Below, piece by piece: positions 45,880-55,900 of a stretch of DNA of 64,000 nucleotides. The first letter of the stretch is position 1. The number at the start of each line of letters is the position of its first letter. This DNA comes from Bacteroides sp. OM05-12 (GTDB lineage: Bacteria > Bacteroidota > Bacteroidia > Bacteroidales > Bacteroidaceae): NCBI RefSeq assembly GCF_003438995.1, contig NZ_QSUN01000001.1, positions 372,001 through 436,000 of the forward strand, written 5' to 3'. The translations under genes were made by a program, and so were the position numbers. Below the pieces are notes generated by a model. It saw only the letters and a program-made list of their open reading frames with translations. It did no database searches and was not told where the DNA came from.

Positions 45880-47145
45880 ATGAGAGTTTTAATAATCAAT
45901 ACATCTGAACGAATTGGAGGAGCAGCCGTTGCCGCAAACCGGTTAATGGAAGCCCTGAAGAATAACGGGATAAAAGCGAAAATGCTTGTACGCGACAAGC
46001 AGACAGACCAAATCAGCGTAGTGGAGTTGCAGAGAACGTGGAAGAATATCTGGCGTTTTGTATGGGAGAGGCTTGTGATTTGGAAAGCGAACCATTTCAA
46101 GAAGAATAATCTTTTTTTAGTTGATGTAGCCAATACGGGGACGGATATAACCTCTCTGCCCGAGTTTAAGCAGGCTGATGTGATTCATCTTCACTGGATC
46201 AATCAAGGTATGCTTTCCTTTAAGGATTTGAATAAGATTATGATTTCGGGCAAACCGGTGGTCTGGACGATGCATGATATGTGGACTTTCACCGGAATGT
46301 GCCATTATGCCGGAGAGTGCGAACGGTATATGGAACAGTGCCATCACTGTCCGTTGCTGTACGGAGGCGGTGGAAAGAAAGACTTGTCCTATCGTACATT
46401 CCGGAAGAAACAAAAACTTTATAGCGGGGTACATATCACCTTTGTGGCTTGTAGCCGTTGGCTGGAGTCGATGGCGAAGAAAAGCAGCCTGTTGAAGGGG
46501 CAGACGGTAACCAATATCCCTAATGCAATCAATACGAATCTTTTCAAACCCCATGATAAAGCGGAAGCGCGTGAAAAATGCCATCTTCCGCAGGATAAGA
46601 AACTGTTGCTTTTCGGTTCGGTAAAGATTACCGATAAGCGTAAAGGCTTGACATATTTCGTTGAGGCCTGTAAAATGTTGGTAGAGAAATATCCGGAAAT
46701 GAAAGATACCGTCGGGGTCGTTGTGTTCGGACAGCAATCTTCGCAGTTGGAAAGCATGATACCTTTTCCTGTCTACTCCATGAACTATGTAAGCAGCGAA
46801 AAGGAGATTGTGGATATTTATAATGCTGTGGATCTGTATGTCACTCCGTCGCTCGAGGATAACCTGCCGAATACGATTATGGAGGCGATGGCGTGCGGTA
46901 TTCCCTGCATCGGTTTCAATGTAGGCGGTATCCCCCAGATGATAGATCATTTGCATAACGGCTATGTAGCCCGGTATAAATCGTCCGAAGATTTCGCCAA
47001 CGGTATCCATTGGGCACTTACAGAGAGTGAATATCCCAATCTGAGTGAGGAAGCCTGCCGTAAAGTGGTCTCCAACTATTCCGAGCGTATTATTGCGAAA
47101 CATTATATTGATATTTACAATAAGGTAACCGGCAGCCATGCATAG
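45880..47145 (+). CDS. GT4 family glycosyltransferase
   Basis: 421 residues, GT-B fold. N-terminal acceptor region RVLIINTSERIGGAAVAANRL and HLHWINQGMLS; C-terminal donor region TPSLEDNLPNTIMEAMACGIPCIGFNVGGIPQMI with the E-x7-E motif. Similar to colanic-acid-type WcaC transferases. It overlaps the next gene by 8 nt. Confidence 0.88.
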   Translation: MRVLIINTSERIGGAAVAANRLMEALKNNGIKAKMLVRDKQTDQISVVELQRTWKNIWRFVWERLVIWKANHFKKNNLFLVDVANTGTDITSLPEFKQADVIHLHWINQGMLSFKDLNKIMISGKPVVWTMHDMWTFTGMCHYAGECERYMEQCHHCPLLYGGGGKKDLSYRTFRKKQKLYSGVHITFVACSRWLESMAKKSSLLKGQTVTNIPNAINTNLFKPHDKAEAREKCHLPQDKKLLLFGSVKITDKRKGLTYFVEACKMLVEKYPEMKDTVGVVVFGQQSSQLESMIPFPVYSMNYVSSEKEIVDIYNAVDLYVTPSLEDNLPNTIMEAMACGIPCIGFNVGGIPQMIDHLHNGYVARYKSSEDFANGIHWALTESEYPNLSEEACRKVVSNYSERIIAKHYIDIYNKVTGSHA

Positions 47146-47890
47146 CAAGCTCAATCCCCGTTTTTCCATCATCACGGTGACGTACAATGCCGGGAAAGTT
47201 CTGGAAGATACCATTCAAAGCATTGTGACGCAGACGTATAAGAATATAGAGTATATCGTTGTGGATGGTGCGTCGACGGACAACACTTTACAGATTGTGG
47301 AGAAATACGGACACCATATTCATAAGGTGGTCAGTGAGCCGGATAAAGGTTTGTATGATGCCATGAATAAGGGTATGAAGCTCGCTACGGGTGATTATCT
47401 CTGTTTCCTCAATGCCGGGGACAGCTTTCATGAGGACGATACACTCCAGTTGATGGTACATTCCATTACAGGCAATGAATTGCCGGATATTCTTTATGGG
47501 GAAACGGCGATTGTCGATGCTGACGGACATTTCCTTCACATGCGACGGCTTTCCGCACCGGAACATCTCACTTGGAAGAGCTTCAAGCAAGGAATGTTGG
47601 TTTGCCATCAGGCATTCTTTGCCCGGCATACACTGCTGGAACCCTACGACCTTCGTTTCCGTTTCTCTGCCGATTTTGACTGGTGCATCCGTATGATGAA
47701 GAAAGCACGGACGCTGCACAATACTCATCTGACGATTATTGATTATTTGGATGAGGGCATGACTACCCATAACCGTAAAGCATCCCTGAAAGAACGTTTC
47801 CGCATTATGGCAAAATACTACGGATGGATCGGTACGGTTGCTCACCATGCATGGTTTGCCATCCGTCTTATTTTGAAACCGGAGAAGTAA
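47138..47890 (+). CDS. GT2 family glycosyltransferase (WcaE-like)
   Basis: 250 residues. GT-A fold with FSIITVTYNAGKVLEDTIQSI, VVDGASTDNT and CFLNAGDSFHEDDT as the metal site; FSADFDWCIRMMKKA resembles the catalytic-base region. Last gene of the cluster, overlapping the GT4 gene by 8 nt. A short stretch of 87 nt without a feature follows to the small gene at 47978. Confidence 0.87.
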   Translation: MHSKLNPRFSIITVTYNAGKVLEDTIQSIVTQTYKNIEYIVVDGASTDNTLQIVEKYGHHIHKVVSEPDKGLYDAMNKGMKLATGDYLCFLNAGDSFHEDDTLQLMVHSITGNELPDILYGETAIVDADGHFLHMRRLSAPEHLTWKSFKQGMLVCHQAFFARHTLLEPYDLRFRFSADFDWCIRMMKKARTLHNTHLTIIDYLDEGMTTHNRKASLKERFRIMAKYYGWIGTVAHHAWFAIRLILKPEK

Positions 47891-47977
47891 AAGCATATTT
47901 TTAGCTGCAAAAGAAGGAATATTTCAGATAGGTGAGGCTACAATACCAATTGGTACATCCTTATCTAGTGCATAATG

Positions 47978-48175
47978 TTAATTGTCTATATACAATGGAA
48001 CTGACTTATCAAGTTTTTCTATGAAATGTTCTTTATGACAAAACAACTGCTGTACTTCTTCACTCTTTATATTACTCTGTACATTTATTACCATTGCGTC
48101 GTGATAAGAAAGAGGCTTTCCACAAAAGCAGCAGACAACTTCTATTTTATCTTCATTATAAGTTTTGTCCATCAT
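47978..48175 (-). CDS. Small zinc-ribbon-like protein
   Basis: 65 residues. Cys and His residues are arranged as VVCCFCGKPLS (CxxC) and, 25 residues later, LFCHKEHF, a layout that suggests one zinc site. The ending KSVPLYIDN matches a pattern I associate with short Bacteroides zinc-finger proteins, but I cannot name the family. It faces the end of the glycan cluster. The antisense reading frame here looks like a shadow. The gap to 48445 (270 nt) contains only a terminator. Confidence 0.6.
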   Translation of the reverse strand: MMDKTYNEDKIEVVCCFCGKPLSYHDAMVINVQSNIKSEEVQQLFCHKEHFIEKLDKSVPLYIDN

Positions 48176-48384
48176 TCTTTATTTTTTGTTCCTGATAGAT
48201 TCAATCAAACTATTACAAACTTGTGGTCAATATTTTGTTATAAGAATTATAGTTTGATTCCATATCATTATATTAATCTTGATGATTTTTAATCTGATCT
48301 CTACAAAGGTAAATAAATACTATTTATGGTGTTTAGTTAAGAGACTGTTTTTTGAAGACTTTTCTTTTATCAGGTACATATATC

Positions 48385-48415
48385 AACATAGCCTGTCGAA
48401 TCGACAGGCTATGTT
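48385..48415 (-). terminator. Terminator of the YfhO-type gene
   Basis: AACATAGCCTGTCG (48385-48398) pairs perfectly with CGACAGGCTATGTT (48402-48415), loop AAT. Follows the stop at 48446 on the minus strand. Confidence 0.8.
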
Positions 48416-48445
48416 CTATCATCAGAGATAAATCTGTATCTGATT

Positions 48446-50950
48446 CTAATTTTTCTTTCCGCCCTTCTTCCCCCTGAATGACAGGGCAATACCGATCAGT
48501 GCACCGATCAATAAGATTGCCAGGGCGATGTAGGCGATTGTTTCGGTCATGTGCAAAGACTTCGGATCGAAAGTGAACTCTACCGTGTGCTCGCCTGCCG
48601 GGATGTTCATTACCCGGAGAATATAATCGGCACGTCCGTGAGGAACCTCTTTGCCGTCGATGTATGCTTCCCAACCCGGATAATAGATTTCGGAGAACAC
48701 CGCCACACCGTCTTTTGTCAATGACGTTTTGTAAATCAGGTGGTTAGGTTCGTAGGAAGTCAGTGTGATGGACGACAGCGAATCTTTGTATGCATTCTCG
48801 ACGTTGTTCAGCTCACTCTTGAATTTTGCATCCACGAGGGCAGTCTCCTGCAAATCCACTTTGTCGATCGCTTCAATCTCCTCGTTTGCATTGTCCACAT
48901 ATTTCACATTGTTCACAAACCATGCGTTGCCGAATGCGTAAGGGTTTTCCACCGGGATGGTACGGTTCTCCGCACCGGGGAAGATGATATATTTCGTATT
49001 CAGCATATTCAGTGCAGGGAAACCTTCCGGCGATACTTTGCCCATGTCTCCTCCCGCTTGTACCACGTCTTTACGGAGCGTATTCATCTCCTTGCCGATG
49101 TGGTAATCTATCATTTCCTGATAGCGGCGCAGCTTGGCAGGGTGGTAGCCTCCGATGCTCTTGTGCCAGTAAGCTGTATTGTTTTCGTTGAAAGTATTCG
49201 TTGCGAGATTCAGCACACGATAATCCAACGCTTTGTCTTGCAGGATGAACTCATCCGTCGGGGTCTTTTGGTAAGAGATCGTTTTCTGTACTTCATCCAC
49301 ATACATTTCATCGTTCAGATAACGCTTGTTGACCATCCACATATCGCCCAGACAGAGCACGGCGATGGTTGCTATCATCCATTGGGCTTTCAGTTTACCC
49401 ATGTTGTAAGTGAGCAAAAGCCCCGTACCGATGAGGATGATGAAGAAGCTGCGCCATGCGTCGGATGTGAAAAGATGAATGCGCATCTCTTCCAGATTGG
49501 CAACGATCGGCGCCAACTGGTCTGCCGGGATACCGTTTTGCAAGGCCTGCATTTCCATCGAGGAAATGTAAGACGGGAAGAAAAGTTTGGGCAATACGGC
49601 AAACAGCAAGGCTATTCCGCCGGTCAGTCCGAAACTGATGTAAACGTACTTGATGTTTTCTTTCAGTAGCTGAGGCCGGGTTACAATCTCTTTCAGTGCC
49701 ATGATGGCAAGCAAAGGAATGGTAAATTCGGCGATGACAAGAATGGACGATACCGCACGGAACTTGTCGTACATCGGGATGTAGTCGAGGAAAAAGTCCG
49801 TGAATCCCATGAAGTTCTTGCCCCATGAAAGCAGGATGGAGAGCACGGTCGCTGCGAGGAGTGCCCATTTCATCGGTCCTTTCACGATGAAGAGCCCAAG
49901 GATGAAAAGCATCATGACGAAAGCTCCCACATACACCGGACCGGAAGTGCCCGGCTGTTCTCCCCAATATTGACCGATTTGGCTGTACAGGCCGGAGTAC
50001 ATCGGGTTTGCCTTTTCCATCGCCTTTTCATTGGCTGCCAACGGAACGGAAGCCCCGCCCTTTACGTTGGGGATGAACAGGGAGAAGGTCTCTCCGATGC
50101 CATAGCTCCATTGGGTAATATAACTGCGATCCAGTCCGCTTTTGGTCTGGTCGTCAGAGTTTTGTTTTACCAACTCGGATTTTCCGCGTATGGTCTCTTT
50201 GCTGTATTCGTAAGTGTGGTAGAGGTTGGAAATGTTGACGGATGCACCTATCAACGCTGCCACTATCAGCACCGCGCTGGCTTTGAAGAAGCCCGGGAGT
50301 TCTTTCTTGCGGTAAGCGTCCACAAAAAAGGCGATGACCATGAACAGGATGACAAACAGGAAGTAGTAGGTCATTTGGATGTGGTTGGATAGAATCTGAA
50401 GCGCGATGAAAAGTGCGGTCACGATTCCTCCCCAAAGATATTTGCCCTTGTATGCCAGTACGATTCCGGCTATCGTGGGCGGTATGTAAGCCAGCGTGAC
50501 AAACTTCCAGATGTGTCCGGCTGCGATGATGATGAAATAATACGAGGAAAAAGCCCATAGGATAGCTCCCAGCGAGGACAACCATACGGAGAAGTCGAAT
50601 GCCCGGAGCAGAATGTAAAATCCGAGCAACATGATGAATACGAGCCATATATCTCCCGGAAGGTAAAGACGGTAGATGTTTCCGATGGTTTTCAAAATAT
50701 TCGTAGAATCATAGCTTGGCGCACTTTGGTAAGTGGGCATACCGCCGAAAATGGAGTTGCTCCAACGGGTTGTTTTGCCGGTTCTTTCGTGATATTCTCT
50801 TGACTCCTGACCGTTACCGATACCTGCCACAGAGTCGTGCTGTGCAAGTATTCTGCCTTCAAACGCTGCCGGAGCGAAGTAGATAGTCGGGATGATGATG
50901 AATGCCAGTATGGCAATCAGATCGGGAAGAATACGCTTTATGAGTTTCAT
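48446..50950 (-). CDS. YfhO-family multi-pass membrane protein
   Basis: 834 residues from MKLIKRILPDLIAILAF (50950). An upstream Met adds 27 codons that overlap the promoter. At least 12 hydrophobic segments span residues ~10-550, followed by an extracytoplasmic domain (~560-790) and a last membrane segment before the basic RGKKGGKKN tail. Resembles YfhO proteins, GT-C-like membrane proteins thought to use lipid-linked sugars (in Gram-positives, lipoteichoic acid glycosylation). Role in Bacteroides unproven. It is divergent from mtnN. Its placement next to the glycan cluster fits a sugar-transfer role. Confidence 0.82.
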   Translation of the reverse strand: MKLIKRILPDLIAILAFIIIPTIYFAPAAFEGRILAQHDSVAGIGNGQESREYHERTGKTTRWSNSIFGGMPTYQSAPSYDSTNILKTIGNIYRLYLPGDIWLVFIMLLGFYILLRAFDFSVWLSSLGAILWAFSSYYFIIIAAGHIWKFVTLAYIPPTIAGIVLAYKGKYLWGGIVTALFIALQILSNHIQMTYYFLFVILFMVIAFFVDAYRKKELPGFFKASAVLIVAALIGASVNISNLYHTYEYSKETIRGKSELVKQNSDDQTKSGLDRSYITQWSYGIGETFSLFIPNVKGGASVPLAANEKAMEKANPMYSGLYSQIGQYWGEQPGTSGPVYVGAFVMMLFILGLFIVKGPMKWALLAATVLSILLSWGKNFMGFTDFFLDYIPMYDKFRAVSSILVIAEFTIPLLAIMALKEIVTRPQLLKENIKYVYISFGLTGGIALLFAVLPKLFFPSYISSMEMQALQNGIPADQLAPIVANLEEMRIHLFTSDAWRSFFIILIGTGLLLTYNMGKLKAQWMIATIAVLCLGDMWMVNKRYLNDEMYVDEVQKTISYQKTPTDEFILQDKALDYRVLNLATNTFNENNTAYWHKSIGGYHPAKLRRYQEMIDYHIGKEMNTLRKDVVQAGGDMGKVSPEGFPALNMLNTKYIIFPGAENRTIPVENPYAFGNAWFVNNVKYVDNANEEIEAIDKVDLQETALVDAKFKSELNNVENAYKDSLSSITLTSYEPNHLIYKTSLTKDGVAVFSEIYYPGWEAYIDGKEVPHGRADYILRVMNIPAGEHTVEFTFDPKSLHMTETIAYIALAILLIGALIGIALSFRGKKGGKKN

Positions 50951-50977
50951 AACTTGTTTTGTTAATGCTTTAAGCCA

Positions 50978-51025
50978 CAAAGATAATAAATTTCCCACTA
51001 TTCTCCGTGAAATATTGTACATTTG
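50978..51025. promoter_or_regulatory. Divergent -7 elements, yfhO-type gene and mtnN
   Basis: Minus-strand TATCTTTG at 50978-50985 (28 nt from the yfhO-type start) and plus-strand TACATTTG at 51018-51025 (24 nt from mtnN). Both match TAnnTTTG. Confidence 0.55.
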
Positions 51026-51048
51026 CCCCACAAAATGGACAAAATGGT

Positions 51049-51744
51049 ATGAAATTAGGAATTATTACAGCTATGGGTTCTGAATATGACCAATTGGCAC
51101 AGTTGTTGGCCGATAAGGTGGAGCAGAACGAGGGGCGTCATCAGTACATAACCGGACATTTGGGCGATAATGAACTGGTCTTGATGCAGTGCGGAATCGG
51201 GAAGGTGAACGCGGCGGCGGGTACGGCAGATTTGATTCATGCCCACCATCCGGATTGCATCATCAGCACGGGGGTGGCAGGCGGTATAGACAAGTGCCTG
51301 AAAGTGATGGAAGTGGTGGTGAGCAGCCGTATCGTTTACCACGACGTGTGGTGCGGAGAAGGCAACGCTTACGGTCAGGTACAGGGCTTGCCGCTCTATT
51401 TCGAGGGAAACCGCACGCTGCTGGACTGCGCTCTGGGGCTTGCTTCCGAAACACGTATTCACGACGGGCTTATCTGCACGGGAGATAAATTCATAACCGA
51501 CCGCACGGAGCTGAACGAGATTAAAAAGCAGTTTCCTGACGGACTGGCGGTCGACATGGAGTCCGGTGCCATCGCACATGTCTGCTATCTCAACAAAATA
51601 TCGTTTATTAGCTTCCGCATTATCAGCGATACGCCGGGAGTGGACCATCACTTCGAGCAGTATCTGAATTTCTGGGGAGAGATGGCGGACCGTTCCTTCG
51701 GAGTGACGCACGCTTTCCTCTCCGCATTGCCTAACAAATTATAA
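51049..51744 (+). CDS. mtnN: 5'-methylthioadenosine/S-adenosylhomocysteine nucleosidase
   Basis: 231 residues from MKLGIITAMGSEYDQL (51049). An earlier Met lies upstream of the -7 region's likely transcript start. Cleaves adenine from MTA and SAH. Family features: N-terminal GIITAM, QCGIGKVNAAAGTADLI, STGVAGGIDKCL, DMESGAIAHVCY for substrate recognition and FRIISDTPG with the catalytic Asp. It is 13 nt upstream of luxS, so together they turn SAH into S-ribosylhomocysteine and then homocysteine plus DPD (AI-2 precursor). Confidence 0.95.
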   Translation: MKLGIITAMGSEYDQLAQLLADKVEQNEGRHQYITGHLGDNELVLMQCGIGKVNAAAGTADLIHAHHPDCIISTGVAGGIDKCLKVMEVVVSSRIVYHDVWCGEGNAYGQVQGLPLYFEGNRTLLDCALGLASETRIHDGLICTGDKFITDRTELNEIKKQFPDGLAVDMESGAIAHVCYLNKISFISFRIISDTPGVDHHFEQYLNFWGEMADRSFGVTHAFLSALPNKL

Positions 51745-51757
51745 AACAAACAGTTAT

Positions 51758-52240
51758 ATGAAAACAATACCGAGCTTTACAATCGACCATATCCGCTTGT
51801 TGCGCGGAATTTACGTCTCCCGCAAGGACGAAGTGGGAGGAGAAACCGTTACGACGTTCGATATCCGCATGAAAGAGCCCAACCGTGAGCCGGCTCTCGG
51901 ACAAGGCGCTTTGCACACCATCGAACATCTGGCTGCCACTTACTTGCGCAATGATCCCGTTTGGGCAGACAAAATCATCTATTGGGGCCCTATGGGATGC
52001 CTTACGGGGAATTATCTCCTGATGAAAGGCGACTTGCAGCCGAAAGACATCGCGCAGCTGATGCGTGACACTTTCCGTTTCGTGGCGGATTATGAGGGAG
52101 AGATACCCGGAGCCGCACCGAAAGATTGCGGTAACTACCTGCTCCATGACCTGCCTATGGCTAAGTGGGAATCGGCGAAGTATCTGCACGAAGTGTTGGA
52201 ACAGCTGACGGATGCCAATCTGGAATATCCGCAGAAATAA
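51758..52240 (+). CDS. luxS: S-ribosylhomocysteine lyase
   Basis: 160 residues, standard length. Iron/zinc ligands are His53 and His57 in ALHTIEH and Cys124 in PKDCGNYLLH. The catalytic Cys is in GPMGCLTGNY (Cys81). Makes homocysteine and DPD, which cyclises to AI-2. Co-transcribed with mtnN. A hairpin at 52251-52276 follows the stop. Confidence 0.97.
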   Translation: MKTIPSFTIDHIRLLRGIYVSRKDEVGGETVTTFDIRMKEPNREPALGQGALHTIEHLAATYLRNDPVWADKIIYWGPMGCLTGNYLLMKGDLQPKDIAQLMRDTFRFVADYEGEIPGAAPKDCGNYLLHDLPMAKWESAKYLHEVLEQLTDANLEYPQK

Positions 52241-52250
52241 TACGCTTTCT

Positions 52251-52276
52251 CCCTGCCGTGCTTCGGAACGGCGGGG
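52251..52276 (+). terminator. Terminator of mtnN-luxS
   Basis: CCCTGCCGT (52251-52259) pairs with ACGGCGGGG (52268-52276), one mismatch, starting 11 nt after the luxS stop and followed by a T-rich tail. Confidence 0.6.
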
Positions 52277-52406
52277 ATGCTTTAGCTTTTGGAAACCGGA
52301 AACGTTTATCGGCAGTCTGTTCGGATGCCGGGAATGTTTATCGGTTTTTTTGTTTGGCGGTAGGGGGATGTTCTTGGATAAATCGGCAATGGCACGAGCG
52401 GGCATG

Positions 52407-52556
52407 AAGAAGATTTATCTTCTTTCTTCTTTTTTCTTATCTCCGTAAGGAGATTCTTTTATTCTTCTTTCTTCTACTTTCCTTTCCTCTCTTTTTCTTT
52501 TCTTATCTTAACTCTCTATATCTCTCTTCTCTTCTCCTTTCCTTTTCTCCCCCAAT
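52407..52556. other. Polypyrimidine tract with no G for 104 nt
   Basis: From 52453 to 52556 the plus strand has no G and few A, mostly C and T. Two short hairpins precede it (AAGAAGAT/ATCTTCTT at 52407-52424; ATCTCC/GGAGAT at 52439-52454). No gene is visible from 52241 to 52917. The tract could form triplex DNA or simply be simple-sequence drift. Confidence 0.6.
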
Positions 52557-52643
52557 GCGGCAAAATGTATACATTATCTCCCGCTAAATGACATTTTTGG
52601 GAGGAAGATTCGTTTAAGCGAATGAGTTGTAACACCCTGAAAA

Positions 52644-52767
52644 GAGTTGTTCAACGCCCCGGTAGATGATGCTAAACGCTCCCTTAGGTGTTGCCCAACG
52701 CTCCCTTGAGCGTTACCTAACGCTCCCTTAGGCGTTATCGAACGCTCAAGGGGGTGATAACGGGAGT
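52644..52767 (+). repeat. GCGTT/AACGC 22-bp-period array, copy C
   Basis: Units start at 52644, 52666, 52688, 52710, 52732 and 52754, exactly 22 bp apart: GAGTTGTTCAACGC, ATGATGCTAAACGC, GTGTTGCCCAACGC, GCGTTACCTAACGC, GCGTTATCGAACGC, then a degenerate sixth. Four of the units have 5-bp stems with variable 4-nt loops, one using a G-U wobble. The GGTAGATGATGCTAAACGCTC stretch corresponds to the CAGTAGATG core of copies A and B, and reads in the same direction as luxS. Weaker unit-like sequence extends upstream to ~52607. Confidence 0.82.
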
Positions 52768-52803
52768 TCCACAAGTGAAATGTATGTAAATATATAAGAT
52801 ATT

Positions 52804-52840
52804 AAAAGCCGACTCATTCATCACGAATTTGTCGGCTTTT
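52804..52840 (-). terminator. Terminator of the 1,276-residue protein gene
   Basis: AAAAGCCGAC (52804-52813) pairs with GTCGGCTTTT (52831-52840). It follows the stop at 52918 on the minus strand, and could also act on the plus strand. Confidence 0.65.
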
Positions 52841-52917
52841 ATTTCTACTCTTTGCTATTGGATTACCCTGTTATGTTTATAGCGGTTTAGGTTGGCCGGA
52901 TAATCCTATTCCTATTA

Positions 52918-55900
52918 TTATTTAACAATCAATTTTACAATTCTGACATTACCGTTCGTGTAAGTTACTTTGGCGGCTACAATGCCGGAATAGGCAGCAG
53001 CTATATCAGCCCGTTCGCTTGCTGAATACACCAGTTGACGCCCGGTCATATCAAAGACTGTGATGGATGAGGCACCCTCTGCCACAATCGTTCCGTTCTC
53101 ATAATAAACGTCCGAAACAATTATGTCGGTAATGCCGGATGCTTGTTCAAATCCTTCTTTGCCATTCAGTAATATTTGAGTCTCTCCGCCTACTAAGGAA
53201 ACGAATCCGGAAATATTGGCGCATTCCACTACATTTATTTGTTCTTGTCCGAAGATTAAACTTACGGTGCTGTTTCCTTGTGCCATTTCTGTTATTGCCG
53301 GGAAAGTAGTCTCACCGGATACGCCGTTGAAAGTAACTTCTTCAAATTTAACGTATTGAGCTTCATAATCCCCCGGATTCGCATTGAGGACGGCAATGGT
53401 CAAGACTTCAGGAGTCACCGTGTTTCCGGTACTTACTTGTGTTGCAGATTCGACAAAGAAACTATGTGCGCCATTGAATTCGTCCAAAGTACCTTTGAGG
53501 TCTTTTATCTTGTCACCGGCTTTCACGCTGAATTGTGACATCTCGTCTGCCGACAGGCACAGTGCTGCCGTTGCATCTTTTACAAAGTAATTCGTCTGGA
53601 TGAAGGAAGCGACGGCTCCTGTAACCAAGACCTCTCCTTTCACGACGTAAGCTCTGCCGTCTTCGTCCACGCCTGCATTCAGCATTTCTTTCAGGTTCGC
53701 GAATTCTTTCGGAGTATAGATTGCATAAAAGTCTCTTGTACCGTTCAAAACCACTGCCCAAGTATCTTCCGCCTTTATTACAAATCCGGCAACATTAGCT
53801 GCATCGGGTTTCTTTATCTGACTGTTACCCAACATCAGATTGGCGCTCTTATCTCCCTGAACCATGTGGCAAACTGCCGGTAACAGCTTGTCGTCCGCAC
53901 TTACCTCATCTGAGAAGGTTACTTTCTCAAACTTGATATATTTCGCTTCAACGCTTGACGGATTTTTTACAAAATCTTCTATCGTCATGGCGGTAGGAGT
54001 CACATTGTTGTTTCGTGAAACCAGTTCTGCAGATTCGTAAATAAAGTAATGCGTACCGTTTTCTTCTTTCAACTGACCTTTCAGGCTCTTAATCTTATCG
54101 CCCGATCTGAATGTAAATGCAGCTGCATCGTCATTGTCGGCAGGAACAACATTGACAGCACCTGTGGCATCTCCCACAAAATAGTTCTCGCCAAAAGCCT
54201 TAGGATCTAAGACACCTGTTACCAAGATTTCCCCTGTCACACGGTAGCTGTATCCTTTGGCGGAAACGCCGGCTGCAATCATATTCTTCAGATTATCATA
54301 AGCAACGGTCATGTCCGTATGGTTTATTCCGATAGTGGAAACGTAATTGGCTTCCTGATTATCAGTATAGACGGCAACGATGCTGAAAGTAAAGTTTCCG
54401 GTTGGGAGACCTTTGACATCGTAGGATGTAGCGGAAGCCGGAACCGGTGTCTTTTTGCACAACACATCATTGGCGTAAACTTTATAACCACTTAAACCGT
54501 CTGCACCTTCGGGAGCTTTCCAAGTCAGTTTAACGAGGTTGTCACCCTCTTCGGCTGCAAGTTCGGAGACAGCGTGAGATTTGTGGTAAGCAGAAGAAGC
54601 GGTATAAACCTTTTCTGTTTCTTTTACCCATTTCCCGCCGGTATACTTGTCTGTTTTTTCGGCAGATACGAGTTTTGTGCCCGACAGATAGTCGAATACG
54701 GTTCTTGCGGTTGGTGTATAATTAGTTCCGTCGTAAGTATATACTTTTATTGAATCCACTTTGGCAGGGTCCAGGTAGAAATATTCTTCTTTTCCGGTGA
54801 TTGTTTCTCCGTCTGCCTTATAAACCATATCCACTCTGCCGTTTCCTTCGTAACTATGCTTTTTGATCGATACAATGCTGGAATCCTTTCCGGCTATCGT
54901 CCAGTATTCGGTCTGTATCGGCAATTTATCTTGCGTGTTTTCAGTGGCATACGTGTAAGTCTCTTTTGAACTATCTTCCAGTTTGCCGCTTTGACCGATT
55001 GTTTTTGTCCTTTTTTCCACTACCTGATAATACATATTCGAAGTGGAAGTGATGGTACCGTCTCTCTTCCATGTCCATTCTTCTTTGTTCCATCCGTATT
55101 GAGTATCTACGGAAATTTTGGAGTACGAGGATGGAGCTGCCTTAACGGTTTTTCTCAATGGGTTGTTTTGTGCGTCATACTCTACTTCAAACAGTAATTG
55201 TTCGCTGCCGGAGTATTCTTTATAATAATAATTCCCGCTTCCTTTGATGTTGCCGTATGCATCTTTTACCGTGTAGCCGGAGTTATTCCAGTGTGCCACC
55301 TTTGATTTTGTGATATCGGAAAGGTCGAATGTGATGGTACAAGGATCGGATTCTCCTTCTTCGTATACGGCATATACGGTGATGATTGTTTCTTCTTTCT
55401 TGCTATAGGTAGAAGCTGCCGCCGTATTGAAGACAGAAGTACCTTTGGAAGTATCTACTATATATCTGTAATTTTTGAATGTCAGGCTGTTTTTAGCAGG
55501 TGCGTCCCATTGTAAGTTCAGATGCCATTCGTATGAATAATATTCATAGGCTGCTACTTGTAAATTGGTAACAGGTGGACAATCGATCTCGATATTGAAA
55601 GTAACAGGATCGGAAGCATTGGCAACTTCTTTATTATAAATAGGGAAGATGCGGTAAACATGTGTCCCTTTCTTTTGCTTTTTGACTGTTAGTTCTGTTC
55701 CGGTAAATATTTCATTCAGGAGTTCATTATCAACCATTACTTTATAGCCTTCCAGCCCTGTTGTAACAGTAGGTGCTTTGAATGTGATTTTAATCGTACC
55801 GATAGCTTCACCTTGTTGGATGTTCACATTTTGGGGAGCATAGTCACTGCCGTACAATTGTAGGGTATGTACATAATATTGGCTAAGCATCGGGAAATTA

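Noticed and set aside
46117..47214. 365-codon open frame on the minus strand over the GT4 gene
   Set aside because: It lies opposite a clear glycosyltransferase with full motifs. The translation has no domain pattern and is Arg/His/Phe-rich as expected for an antisense shadow.
48026..48292. 88-codon plus-strand frame opposite the zinc-ribbon-like small gene
   Set aside because: The minus-strand product has a CxxC...CHxxH pattern; the plus-strand one is Tyr/Phe-rich with none.
48740..49669. 309-codon open frame on the plus strand over the YfhO-type gene
   Set aside because: Antisense of a conserved membrane protein; the translated residues show no motif.
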